DNA from: Butyriboletus loyo
Lineage: Eukaryota > Basidiomycota > Agaricomycetes > Boletales > Boletaceae
Length of the DNA: 64,000 nt
Assembly (NCBI GenBank): GCA_038093515.1
Contig: JBBPSI010000004.1
Coordinates: 186,001-250,000, forward strand
Direction: 5' to 3'
Shown: positions 47,746 to 62,238 of the stretch, piece by piece
Layout of the letters: each line of letters begins with the position of its first letter
How positions within the stretch are numbered: position 1 is the stretch's first letter
Notes under the pieces: model-generated
What the model saw: only the letters and a program-made list of their open reading frames with translations
Database searches by the model: none
What the model was told of the DNA's origin: nothing
Position numbers and translations under genes: made by a program

Positions 47746-48615
47746 CCTACATGCGAACTTACATGATCTCGTTGTTAATACCAGGTTATTACTTGGCAAC
47801 AAGATATCAGATCATCTCAATCCTAGTGGTTTCATCTTTTCACTTGTTTCCCCCTTTTTTGGCAGCAATTTTGCAATGTACCGACCGTATACTCTTGGGT
47901 CCGTGGTTTCAAGCTGTTACTCAGACTCGAAATTAATGGGCTTCGGTATACCTTTTGCATTGTCCGAGGAGATATTTTGTTCGCTGACCCTTAGATTGTT
48001 TTGGTTAGTTATACCATAGCGGTTTGGATGTTCATGGATGTGAGCTCTCGCACCCATTTCATTCTCCCGACTCGTCAAAAGTTCCATTTGGTATCGACTT
48101 CCTTTGTGCACCTCGTGAACCCACCGTTTCTCTTACTAAATTACTTCGGCAACTACCTGTTTCTCCCGATCGACGGGACACATCTCGCTTCGACGGCACT
48201 AATATCATGGAAAGGAAATAATATCACCTTAGCTGTGCCACATCTTGGTCTCAAGCAGATCCCTGGGTACCGTTACTTGGACTCGATAAGTGGTATGAAA
48301 TCCAAGCTGGCCGCAATTTGCCACTTTATTATGGTTAACTGCCTCGACAGAGGCCAGCACACCCGTTCCCTCGTCATCAGACCTCGCAATGGTCAAAATA
48401 ATGCTGTATCAGGCGACTTTGTTCGTTCGCGTGTCCTGCGGGAAATCGTACCCATATCGGGTTATCCTGCAAGCAGTTTCCAGGCTCCTGAGTAGTCCAC
48501 AACCCCTTAGGGCATGTGAACATGATGTGCAATTCGGTTCCTTTCGTGCATCTGTCTTATGATAATAGGACCTCTATCGCTGATACGTATAGGATCCTCT
48601 CTCACAGGCTCTATC

Positions 48616-48621
48616 TATAAA
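48616..48621 (+). promoter_or_regulatory. TATA box of monooxygenase copy 2
   Basis: TATAAA in TATCTATAAAGGAGGGCC, 47 bp before the start codon, the same sequence and spacing as copy 1. Confidence 0.65.
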
Positions 48622-48667
48622 GGAGGGCCAAATCCTGGTGGAATCAACACTGACATTTCACACTCTA

Positions 48668-51264
<2,597 letters not shown>

Positions 51265-52073
51265 AGACCTACCTGTATTTAAGTACTTGCGGTATGCCTA
51301 TACACTGAAACTCATTTATCACGCGTAGATGCGTGCTGGCAGTGAGCAGAGCCGAGCAGGTGGGCGCCTCATCGCCGCTGGTGTTTGTCGTGGACATTCC
51401 AGCGGAAGTATTCGGGAATGAAGGTGTAAAACCTTAGCTACGTTTGGATGTGGATTGGCTCGAAAACACTTTTGACAGTGAAAGCCCCGGCCTGCGACCT
51501 GTCTCAGAGTGAGGCCGGGCTTTGCAGATCGCCAAATCTCAGGTATCATCAAGTATGTGTGTGAAGTAGAAGATCAGAAATTGAAACACATACGCACCTG
51601 TTTCAACAGATTCCCACTAGCTTTAGTTGCAAGTTGTAATGGTTACTCTGGAGTCTGGAATGGTCTCAATCATAATACACCCAGTATACCTTGCAGCTAT
51701 GGTGTGCCATAAGTAACCGCCTTGTGAGGCCTTGGAGAGCACAGCGGGAAATGAAACAGCCTTGAAACAGCTTGAAACCTGCCAGGCCCCCGATCTGCTG
51801 CGGGCTCGGCAATAGCCTTGAGATCACAACTTCTACTCGACGGTCATCTTCGGGTTCTCTTCAAGTGCCAGTGGAACACCATGCCATGGTAACCCTACCG
51901 GCCTCTTTGGGCCTTCCACCTTTTAAGGCCTCGGAACCGTATTGAGGCCCACAACGTTTTAGGGCGCATTGCCTTTCCCCATTGTCCAGTCGAACCGGCC
52001 GGAACTGTGCCCACCTACCACCTTAGGGACCCGCGCGCTAAAGGCTCTTTCGCTTCCACCAACACTGTCCACT
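51265..52073. other. Spacer between monooxygenase copies 2 and 3
   Basis: 0.8 kb with no recognised gene. Short local repeats occur (AACAGCCTTGAAACAGCTTG near 51755). The promoter of copy 3 must lie here but has no TATAAA like the other two copies. Confidence 0.45.
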
Positions 52074-54728
52074 ATGCCTCTGGAAAGTCACGTTGATGTC
52101 TTGATCATTGGAGCAGGCCCTGCTGGAGCGATGTGTGCCAACGCACTCGCAATGGCAGGCACAAACGTGAGGATCATCGATAAACGGTACGGACCATGTC
52201 CAGCATGCCTGTCACCCCGAGCGACCGAGTATTGATTGGCCCCAGCCCTAAAAAGGTCGCAGCTGGTCAAGCAGATGGTATTCAACCAAGGACGATCGAA
52301 GTATTGCAGGTACAGGCTGCCGTCGTTCTCCGCACCTTTCATCACGTCTCGAGCTTACGCAATAGAGCTATGGACTTGCTGAGCGTTTGATCCGGGAGGG
52401 AAACCAGATGCACATGTGTGTATGTGAAGCTTCGTTTGATCATCAAGTTTGTGTGTCTTACGAGCTATGATAAACCCTGATCAAGGCTTTCTACAACCCT
52501 GGTCCCAACGGAGGAATCGAGGTATGAGCTTATTTGACCCTGGAGTGTTTCTCTCTGATGGGTGAGTCCTAAAGTGCACAGGACGTGCCTCCAATGTCAC
52601 CGCACCCACTGCACGTTATCCATTCGAGGTGCGGTCCTCGTCGAACTTGTCTTCCTTGTGTTAATTCATGGACGGGCGTCTAGATTACACTCCACCAGGG
52701 AGCAATAGAAGCTATGTTCCTTGATTCCATGAAGAACCATAGATTAGAGGTCGAACGCCCAAGACTACCCTCGGCCATCGAAATTTCGGAAGACGCTGAT
52801 GAATTATCCAGCCCATCATCGTACCCAGTCAAGGTGGGCACTCATCCATCCATTTACCGTTTACGCAAACAATGATCACTACAGGTTACTGTAGAGCATT
52901 TAGATGCGATCGACGACGAAAGCAGGATAGAAGTCGTACATGCCAAATTTGTTGTTGGCGCAGATGGTGAGTCGTACCCCACTTGTATGTGGGTCAGGCG
53001 TTCAGTCTGTAGGAGCACACTCGTGGGTGCGAAAGGCGCTAGGAATCGAAATGATTGGCGAACAAACTGGTAATCTGGCCGGACCTGTGCTGTACTTCCG
53101 CTGCATGCCTAACCAAAACGAACAGATTACGTCTGGGGCGTTGTAGACATGATACCAGAAACAAACTTTCCAGATATTCGTAACCGCACTGCAATCCATT
53201 CGACGAACGGGTCCGGCATGGTCATTCCCCGTGAGGGCGACACGGTCCGTTTGTACATCCAGTTATCAGACAAGGATGTCCTAGGTCCCTCGACTGGAAG
53301 AGTTGACAAGAACAAGATGAGTGCGGAAAAGCTCATTTCGGTAAGGAATTTTTGGGAGGTGGCGGGCTTTGTCGTACGATTGATGGGTGCCGGCAGGTCG
53401 GCAGGAAAATATTACATCCATTTGAGTTGGCCGACCCGAAAGCCATTGAATGGTGGACAATTTACATCAGTATGTGCTTTGCAATTTTCCCACTCACGAC
53501 CGTTTCAACGTGCGAGCTATCTGCTAGTCGGGCAACGTGTGGCATCCAGTTATTCCGTCAAAGACCGCGTTTTCATTGCCGGCGACGCGTGTCATACCCA
53601 CTCGCCAAAAGCCGGTGAGAAATCTTGTCCATGATCTGGAATTTCGGAATCATTTTCCACGGTTTAGGTCAGGGTATGAACGCCAGCATGAATGACACCC
53701 ATAATCTCGGTATGCATCTCCACACGTCGTCAGGCGTAAACTGAGGATCGGTTAGCGTGGAAGCTTGCACAGGTGCTCAGAGGATGGTCCAGTCCGTCAC
53801 TTTTGAACACTGTAGGTTTTACAATAACTTACCGTTCTGTACCTATGATATCCTATCTTCTTAGTACGAACACGAACGCCGACAATACGCGCAAGACTTG
53901 ATAAACTTTGATAAGGAGTTTGCATCTTTGTTCTCCGGAAAGCCGAGGACGGCGGAGAATGGAGATGGTGTATCCCACGAGGAATTCTTGCAGTTAGTGT
54001 CATGCACGCGTTGTCCCGGTTATTAGCGAATCTTTCTCTCATCGTCTCGTTTTTCAGAGCGTTCCAAACATTCGGAGGATTTACCAGCGGCATCGGAGTT
54101 CAATATACTCCGTCTGCGATTGTGGATCCCAAACACCAGAAATGCGCGAACAATCTCATCATTGGACAAAGAATGCACCCACAAGTCTTTGTTCGCGCTG
54201 CTGACATGCGCCCGATTGAGATACAGGACTTGCTCCCTGCAGATGTTCGCTTCAAAGTGCTGTTCTTCGTGGGGAACCTGACCGAGACGCGGATCACCGA
54301 GTTGAATTCGTTCGCGGAGGAATTGAGCAAGCCATCGTGCTTCCTCCGTAAATACAGTGTTGATGGGAACATCTCGACTGTATTCGACATCATCACGATC
54401 ACCGCGGGCAAGAAGGATGACATAAATTACTTGCTCGTCCCTGCACTGTTGCGTCCCCACTGGTCGAAGTAAGCATGATCCTGTCATCTATATCGTTGGT
54501 GGGTTTGACCCATGGACGTGTCGCAGAGTCCTTCTGGACGATACCGATATGACAAGGAGCAAAGGTGGAGACGGATATGAGAGATTCGGCATTGATCCGA
54601 AACAGATTACGGTCGTGATCGTTCGGCCGGATGGATATATAGGGACAATCGTTCCCTCGACCGCCCTTGCGGACCTGGAGAACTATTTTGGTCTGTTCTT
54701 AATCCCTCGAGGTCTCGATTCCTATTAG
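52074..54728 (+). CDS. FAD-dependent monooxygenase, phenol 2-monooxygenase-like, copy 3
   Basis: Most diverged of the three tandem paralogues, and it appears intact. It starts MPLESHVDVLIIGAGPAGAM (FAD-binding). AAGQADGIQPRTIEVLQ, then ITLHQGAIEAMFLDSM, the DG motif region [58 protein letters not shown] and MNASMNDTHNLAWKLAQVLR follow. The C-terminal domain has AADMRPIEIQDLLPADVRF and VVIVRPDGYIGTIVP, ending PRGLDSY at TAG 54726-54728. Intron positions match copies 1 and 2. The third intron must use the acceptor just before TGCACAGGACGTGCC, because the next AG gives the wrong frame. The tail is about ten residues longer than in copies 1 and 2. Together the three form a same-strand cluster. 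Confidence 0.87.
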
Positions 54729-54816
54729 TGGGACGACAAGTTTCACACTGAGACGGTCGTATCGCAAGGGTATCCTGTACAATTATTGTAAACATACAAT
54801 ACATATCCAGCGTCCA

Positions 54817-57810
54817 TCAGCCTCGCCATCCGGGTAATGACGCCGCCTCCGCACTCCCAATAGGTACCCTCCTTGCACCACCTCTTCCGACTGGTAATTT
54901 TGTTGGCATCTTCGTTGTGGATTTAGCCTGTACTTCAGGTTTGCTCGTGGTGGAGGTACCAGGTGCTCTAGTCGGGGGGACACCCAGCACAGGCGGTGAA
55001 CCTCTACGAGATGGCTTATCCCGGTTCTCCTTCTCTCCAGCACCGATCGTCTTGGATTTACCCGTGGCAGCAGGCACAGCAGGTTCCTCCTTGACCTTCC
55101 TCCTCTCTTTCGACGTCCGCTTCTTCGTATCTGCCTTTTCAACCCTTTTCATCGGCGCAACGTTCCGTTCCGTCTTCTCTCTGAGTGGACTGTCATCGTC
55201 GTCCCTCGCTCCCGCTACCTCCATCGCAACGGGTGTAGGGCATCCCCTTGGCGTGGTATCATCGCCATCTGACTTGGGCAGCGGTTCGGATTCTGGGCTC
55301 TCGGGGGAGTCAGCGAGCATGAGGATGCGGCTGAGTGGACTGGGCTTCATGGGTGAATAGGCGTGCATCATATGAGGTGCCGAAGGTTTTGCCATGGGAA
55401 ATGGATGTCTGAAAGGGGGTGGGGTTCGAGGTACAGCTTGGGCTGGAGCAAGTTTTTGCATGGGGGTGGGGGCGGGCTCGATGATCGTCGGTACGGAATT
55501 TGGGATAGAAGGTTGCGGGAGAGAGGAGGACGAAGATGAGCCCTCAGTGGGGTTTGGTTCGCTGTCAGGAATGTGACTATTCAAGAGTGCGAGCAACGGG
55601 TCGGGTGGTGGCAACGATGTCCTGGGCGACGGGGGTGGGAGAACGAAAGACGTTGGAAGGATGGATTTCGTCAAGGTGGATGATTTATTATTATTCGTGT
55701 GTTGTTCTGATGCAGAGACTACGATGGGGATCACCTCTGTCTCGTATGCAGGTTCAACATTGGTGGGGGGCGGAATGGAGAAGATAGAAGAACGACGGGA
55801 GATACGCGTTTTACGACTGTTACCCGATTTGCCTACAACCTTCTGCTTGCGAGGGGACTTGCGAGGTGAGATCTTTACGTCAGGAAGGTGAGCAGCCAAA
55901 CCGGGGGGTAGTGCTTCCGGAGCAGGGGCGGGAGGGCGCTCGGAAAGCAATTGTTGGACCTGCCATGATCGCCTGTCTTCCAAAAACTTGATCCTTTCAC
56001 TCTGAACACGAAAATGAGAGACAAGGTTAGCGAAAGGAAATCATCGAGCTTTACCTCGAAGGTAGATTTCTCTTTGCCGAGCTTCACGGCTGCATGGGTG
56101 AACTTCTCCCGTTCATCTTCAAGCTCTTTCCTGATGCGATCAAGCCGGTCACATTCAGCATCGCGTTCGGAAGCGATCATGAAGTCGTCCATAGTGGCTC
56201 TCTGCATCCCTTGGGCTGCCAATTGATTAAGAAGTTCACCTGTTTCGGTTGCGTGTGTCTCGTGTAGTTTCTTGGCTTCATCTGAATAAGGGGGATTAAG
56301 AGGGATACTATCAGCTGAAAACACAGTGACGGATAATGTCCGACACACCAATCTCGGTCTGAAGCTTCTTGATGACAGCCTGGAGGCGTTGACATTCTTC
56401 AGAGTCTATTTCCATCGGTTGTCCATCGGTTGTAACCTGGGTGGCATTTGGCCTATCCGAGAGGTGTTTCGATAGTATGGAAATAGCATCGTTTGCGGAT
56501 GCAAAGAGAGAAAGAATTTTATCATCTGCCGCATTAATTGGGGTAAACGGGAACAGTGCATCATGATCAAAGGAAACAGGCTATTGCATATCAGGTCTAT
56601 CTCAATCGAGGAGCAATGAAAGAAGCTTGCCTCTTCTGATTTGACCAAGGCTAGAATGCGTATTTCGTGCATCATAGACTGCAATCGATTCGCGGACACG
56701 AGTATCAGTCGTCTCAGCCGGGTTGTCTCGTCAAGAAGTTCCGTTCTCGAGCTTTCGGCGTGCTCCAGAGCGACTTCCAGGTATCCTTTACCCTTTCCGA
56801 GAAGTTCCATGCCTGAAGCGACCTCAGCGTTAGCCCCTTGAATTACCATGCCAAGAGAGGCTGTAGACGATTTTGCTTGAGAGTCTACGAGTTTGGCCCA
56901 TTTGTCCACCATTCGTTCGATCTCTTTCTCCTTCTTCTTGAGTTCGGCTGCGTGCGTAGCACGGAGGGCTTGGAGGGATGTTCTCGTACGCTGAAGCTCC
57001 GCGGTGGTTTGTTTATGGCTCGATTCTGATGATTGCAGTGAACGAGCAGCAGCCCTAGCACACACTGGTGAGTGGTGCCTAGCAAGTTAGTTCTGCGGTC
57101 ACTCACGCAAGACGCGACTTGTACATGTTCACTTCACGTTCTGCGGTGAGTGCTGTCTCGGTGGAAGAACGATGCATGCTCATAAGCCGCTCATGGTCGT
57201 ATGATAGAGTCCGTAATTTCGTTGACAACTCCTCTGCTCGCGACATGTCGCTCTACCACGTGTTCAGAGATATGGACACTGATTGGAGCGGCTGACATAC
57301 CACTCGTTCACTGAGCATCGAGAGAAGACATTTTGTAACACGTTCCATGTTCTCATTGGAGACACCCTCGAGTGATATACCGGGGCTTGCAGTGAATCCA
57401 TGGGCGACAAGTTGTGAATTTATGTATTGGAAGCTTGACGTCGATGTGCAAGACGAGGAGGACGTGTCAAAGGCTGATCCAAATTCAGATACGGATACAT
57501 CAAGAGCCCAGTGAACGTTTTTTTGGGCCTCCGTCATGAGGCTCGATGGTGTCTTTGCCGTCGTCGTCGTTGTGGTCGTGTTCGTCGTTGCGGTCGATGT
57601 TGAACGCGCCGAGTCACGTGCTCGTGATAAGTCACGAACAGCGTGACGCTCTGGGCTGCGCGTTACGTAATCAGGTCTTTTGGCAGGGGACAGCGCCATC
57701 CCAGCTCCTCCTCGTCCGCTCGCGGTACTCCGGTCTCTCCCTTGGCACGGATTTCTTTTTTCTTTTTGTTTCCGTGACTTTGTTCTCGTTTTCATGCCTG
57801 GAGTTGCCAT
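54817..57810 (-). CDS. Coiled-coil protein with afadin/alpha-actinin-binding (ADIP)-like N-terminal domain
   Basis: Probable cytoskeletal or spindle/cell-pole scaffold, inferred from family only. Near the N-terminus FQYINSQLVAHGFTASPGIS and NMERVTKCLLSMLSERV match the start of the ADIP domain (SSX2IP/Msd1-type proteins). Long heptad-rich coiled coils follow (HAAELKKKEKEIERMVDKWA, DRIRKELEDEREKFTHAAVK, ERIKFLEDRRSWQVQQLLSE). The C-terminal 350 residues are disordered, Pro/Ser-rich, with basic patches (DVKISPRKSPRKQKV, TKKRTSKERRKVKEE), ending SLPGWRG at TGA 54817-54819. About seven introns. The start may be 57810 (MATPGMKTRTKSRK) or 57699 (MALSPAKRPDYVTRSPERH). The gene is divergent from the ubiquitin protease gene, only 106 or 217 bp away. 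Confidence 0.72.
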
Positions 57811-57916
57811 ACTTCACCCGACGTTTCCTGGACCAGGCTTCGGATCTTCGCACAGTGAGAAGAGTCACTTTTACCTTCCCGACACTACAAGAAACGACCA
57901 TAAACCACTGCTAGCA
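57811..57916. promoter_or_regulatory. Very short divergent promoter, ADIP-like / ubiquitin protease genes
   Basis: 106 bp between start codons if the first ATG of each gene is used, 217 bp if the ADIP-like gene starts at 57699. Both genes must share this control region. No TATA box. Confidence 0.5.
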
Positions 57917-60900
57917 ATGCACAATGGTTCCGTCGCAACCGACGACGATCTGACGGTCGCAGAAGTCAAGGAAAAGGCGAAGGAAGACGTCCGCAAAGCT
58001 GCCAAGGGAGTATCCGCTATTACACTCATCAAGACCGCACGCACTCAGTCCCAACAAGCTCGAATCTATGAGAACCAGGGTGATCTGAAAGCCGCCCTTG
58101 GCGCTCTTTTGAGGGCCGGCAGCCTATCCCACATGTTCATGAACAGCCCAGAGTTCATGACTGAAAACAAACCTGGACGGCATGGGGTTTTGTACAAGGA
58201 GTTTATTGACTTCCAAAAGGTTGATCTCTGCCTCGTCAGGCTCATTCGTGGTTAATGTTTGTATCATCAGACTGACGGCAGTAATCTTATGCAACGTGTC
58301 CAAGCCATCGAGGCAAAATTGACCGATCTGGAAAAATCCGCTGCAACGTGAGCATCAATAACCTGTATCTTTCAACTTCACTCACATAAGCCATCAGTGA
58401 CGATATCACTGATGCAGTACCAAGCGGACGACTCGGCGCCTCCATAGCTGATCGTGTCAGGAAGTTGAATGACGCTGGATTGGCCGTTGATACCTCCAAG
58501 CGTAACTCCCGAGATTTTCCCGCTGCACCCTCTACCCCTCTTTCCATCCCACTCAGATCCCCTGAGCCCATACGCACGCATCAACTGTCGACAACGCTTG
58601 TATCAGCGCCCCACCCTCCACCACTTTCAGCCGTCAGCCCACCATCAAACAATAGCTCAACGACATCATCGCCCCACGCTATTGTCCCGCCCTCCAGTCT
58701 AGGTCCTCCTTCACCGACATCCTCAGAATCATCGTCACCTCCTCTTCCTCATACTACTATCGCTGAGTTTTCACAGGCTTTCCCATCCATCGACGAATTG
58801 GACGAATTTACATCCAGATTCCCGTCCGTTCCAGTTTCAGCTCCCGCAGGGAGCAGTAGTATCACACATCAGTCGTCTACCTCGCAATCGGACGGCGTAA
58901 ACGGTGTTGAAATATCCGCCTCACCCCGTTTCAAGCAATTCCCGTCGTTATCAATCGACCCTGGACCACGGCCTTCGAGTACACCAATAACACCAACCAT
59001 GAACGCTTTCATCAGTCGTCCAGCTTCTCCGGCGATTAGTTCAAAACCCTCAATTAACGGTCTTGCGTCATCCCCGCTTTCCTCGAAGACGTCACCTGCC
59101 CCAGAAAAACCAGTGATTCAGGCGTCGAATACCATCCTTCCCGAACTCCTGCGTGAATACTTGGACGCACCCTGTCTTAAGACCCTTGTTGTCGACATCC
59201 GGACGCGAGAAGAATTTAACAATCAACATATCAAAGCGGATGCTATAGTATGCCTCGAGCCGTCCGTTCTCGCTCGTCCAAGGTAATTAGGGATCCATAC
59301 ACTGACATATTCCCTGCTAACGATAGGCGTAGCGTGACTGCTGCTAGCCTTGAAGATTCGCTAGTTGTCGCACCACGTGAAGAATGGGTGCTCTTTCAGA
59401 ACCGCGACAAATTTGACCTTGTAGTCCTCTATGATACTTCTTCAGAGATGTATGATGTTACTGGTCCGCTCTCGGCATTTGTCCGAGCTGTGTTCGACGG
59501 TGCATCCCGGAAGTTTCTGCGCCACACGCCCGTGTTACTTGTAGGGGGTCTTCAGGCATGGAAGCACAAGTTTCCTGACGAGGCCATCCGTGGAGCTCCC
59601 GGTGGGATGCGGACCTCAACAAACAGCATTCTCGAGAATGGCATCAGTAGCACATCAGGTGCGATATTATCATCAGCGTCGATCCCTGATTTGTCGCGCA
59701 ATCGGTCGCTACCGGGCTCGTCGCATGTAAACGGCGCGTTGACGGAGAAACAACTCCCGGAGTTGTCCCCTTTGTATGTCCTCACTATTCTAATGTTTCA
59801 AATGGTGTTCACAGCCGATGATAATCAAAGAATGTCTGGAAAAACTCCTGAAATTGACGCGATTTCAGATGGTTCTCGATCTTTAGTTCGTCGACAACCG
59901 ATATCCAAACCCTCATCAACTCTATCACATTCTCATAGTCAATCGGAAAGTGTAAGATGCATTAGTATTTCAGTTGGCATCACTTTCACTGTTTAGCCGC
60001 AGATATCGCTATCACCCAGGCCGACAACCTACTCTTTAGGCAGCGGTACAACAAGCTCAACATCTATTACATACCCTTCAATCACTCCGGCATTACCTCC
60101 TGTAGCAAGCACATCCTCCTTCTCTCCAACCCCTTCATCATTCACTCCTGTATCCCTCCCTCCTCAAGCATCTATCAACCCTTCGCCGTTGGCAAGACGG
60201 CGAAGTGAGTACATGAATGGTTCCACAGGTTCTGGCTTTACACATCGACCAACACCCATTGACTACCCCGATCTCCAAGTCATTCGGCCACCCCCACCCG
60301 TAGCCACTCCTGCGTCTGAGCGTCAGGACTCGCGACCCCGTCTCCTGCATTCATCGTCATACTCAGTTTCGGTACCATACATGCCCAAAGCAGGTCCAAA
60401 GCCCCCGACCATTCAGTCTGACTATCCAGTTGTCTATTGGTCTGATATGCAAATCAATACGGCCGGGTTGAAGAATCTGGGCAACACATGCTACATGAAT
60501 GCGACAATTCAGTGTTTGAGCGCCACAATACCCTTTGCGAGATTCTTCACGGGTATGATCTACTTGATAGACGCGGAATTTAAACGAAATTACTAACCAT
60601 ATCCATATTTAAGATGGGCGGTGGAAGAACGCAGTGAATATGCTGAATCCGTTAGGGACGAAAGGCAGCTTGGCGCGTGCATTTGCAAGTATCCTCTACG
60701 ACATGTCGCATTCAGAGCTTCCCCATTTAAACCCTCTTGGGTTCCGAGTACGTCTATATTTTCACTATTTTGGTTGGGTGCTTGAATCTTCCCCACGTAG
60801 AAGTCAATATGTGGTCACGCGGCCCAGTTTAGTGGTTCAGACCAGCATGACTCACAAGAGTTTTTGACGTTCCTGTTGGATGGCCTTCACGAAGACCTCA

Positions 60901-61901
60901 ATCGTGTACTCATGAAACCTAACAACGAATCATCACCCGAACGCGAAGCTGAACTCGAAAAACTCCCTCAGCAGATCGCGAGCGAGCAAGCATGGGAAAT
61001 ATATAGGATGCGAAATGATAGCTTGATCGTGGATTATTTTCAAGGACAGTTTCGGAATAGGATGGAGTGTTTGACTTGCTACCACGTTAGTGCTGATACG
61101 GTGCCCTCGACTTCCAGAGCCTTGTCGCGTTGACGAGTTTCACGTTTCAGACTTCAACGACATATAATTCATTCATGTATTTGTCCTTGCCGATACCCTC
61201 CATCAAGGGTCCGTCAAAGGTTTCCTTGTATTCGTGTTTGGATGCGTTTGTCAAGGAAGAGGTACTCGAGAAGTCCGAGGCATGGTAAGTTCATTGTCTG
61301 CCTATCCTAAAACGATCTCACCCCTTGACCTGCCTCAGGCACTGTCCAAGATGCAAAGCGTTACGCAGTGCCACAAAGAATCTCTCACTCTCGCGTTTAC
61401 CTCCCGTTTTGTTGATCCACCTCAAACGCTTCTCTGTCAAGGGGCCTTTCACAGACAAGATCGAAACGATCGTGGATTTCCCTCTCAAAAACCTCGATCT
61501 CACCAACTACATGCCACCTCCACTCCCACCGGATATGCGCAGGGGCGCGGATAAATCAACGCCAGTGAATGCGGGCGATGACCCACGCATACAGATGCCG
61601 CCATACAAGTACGATCTGTATGGGGTCACGAACCACTTTGGTAGTCTGAGTAATGGTCACTGTGAGTGGCTTGTTTCGTTTGCTTGATATGTGCCGTTCG
61701 GATCGGCTCATGGATTTGTAGATACGGCGTTTGTTGCATCCCGACCTGGATGGCTTTATTGTGATGACAGTCGGATCACCTCGACAGACAGCAAGGAGGT
61801 GGTGGTACGTACTCGCTTTCTACCCAATTTCAGACGCACCACTCAACATTTCACAGGGACGCCCCGCATATGTGCTGTACTATAAGCGAATCAAGACGTA
61901 A
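57917..61901 (+). CDS. Ubiquitin carboxyl-terminal hydrolase, Doa4/USP8-like (rhodanese plus USP domain)
   Basis: Cysteine protease removing ubiquitin from endosomal cargo or proteasome substrates. Start MHNGSVATDDDLTVAEVKEK; an N-terminal helical domain like the USP8 dimerisation region (TARTQSQQARIYENQGDLKA). A Ser/Pro-rich linker follows, then a rhodanese domain (LKTLVVDIRTREEFNNQHIK, LLVGGLQAWKHKFPDEA), whose active-site loop reads LYDTSSEMYD without a Cys, so it is non-catalytic, as in Doa4. The USP domain has the Cys box AGLKNLGNTCYMNATIQCLS, the QQ-equivalent QHDSQEFLTFLLDGL, zinc ligands CLTC and CPRC, and the His box NGHYTAFVASRPG formed over an intron. It ends VLYYKRIKT at TAA 61899-61901. 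About fifteen introns. Both catalytic residues are present. Confidence 0.9.
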
Positions 61902-62238
61902 AACTTTTCATGTCCCCTGACTCGGCGTGACATTCTTTCCACCTGCTCACAGATATTTAAGTCTTGCTTATTTGGATGTTTAAGGTTCCTTTCTTTTGTT
62001 CACACACAGAGTACTACCCTAACTATTTGATGTCTGTATCGTGCTGCATTTTATATTTTCTGTTTCTGTCTTTCCTTTTTTTTCATACTTTCTCCAATTG
62101 AGCTAGTTTACAAGCAGATGTACTCATGTGACCATAATGGTAGTGTCAAGAAAAAGCCGGACTCGAAAAAGAAACGAACGGGACGTGACCCTGGCGCAAC
62201 TGCGACGGGATAGACAAATTCGCAACGCAACGCCGTCT
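61902..62238. other. Convergent intergenic region, ubiquitin protease / Snt2-like
   Basis: 337 bp, AT-rich with T-runs near 62065-62085; probable terminator regions of both convergent genes. Nothing else seen. Confidence 0.5.

Larger units (their letters stand above)
46564..48667. other. Spacer between monooxygenase copies 1 and 2
   Basis: 2.1 kb. Contains a CTTCG-rich inverted-repeat element (46850-47204), a GGGT-rich tract (47645-47745) and, from about 48430, the duplicated promoter segment. A 164-codon open frame at 48001-48495 shows no domain and overlaps the duplicated promoter, so it is not listed as a gene. Confidence 0.55.

Noticed and set aside
48001..48495. 164-codon plus-strand open frame before monooxygenase copy 2
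   Set aside because: No motif, and its 3' end falls in the duplicated promoter segment, whose copy-1 counterpart does not preserve the frame.
53797..54487. Minus-strand frames within monooxygenase copy 3
   Set aside because: Antisense of conserved C-terminal coding exons; no domain on the minus strand.
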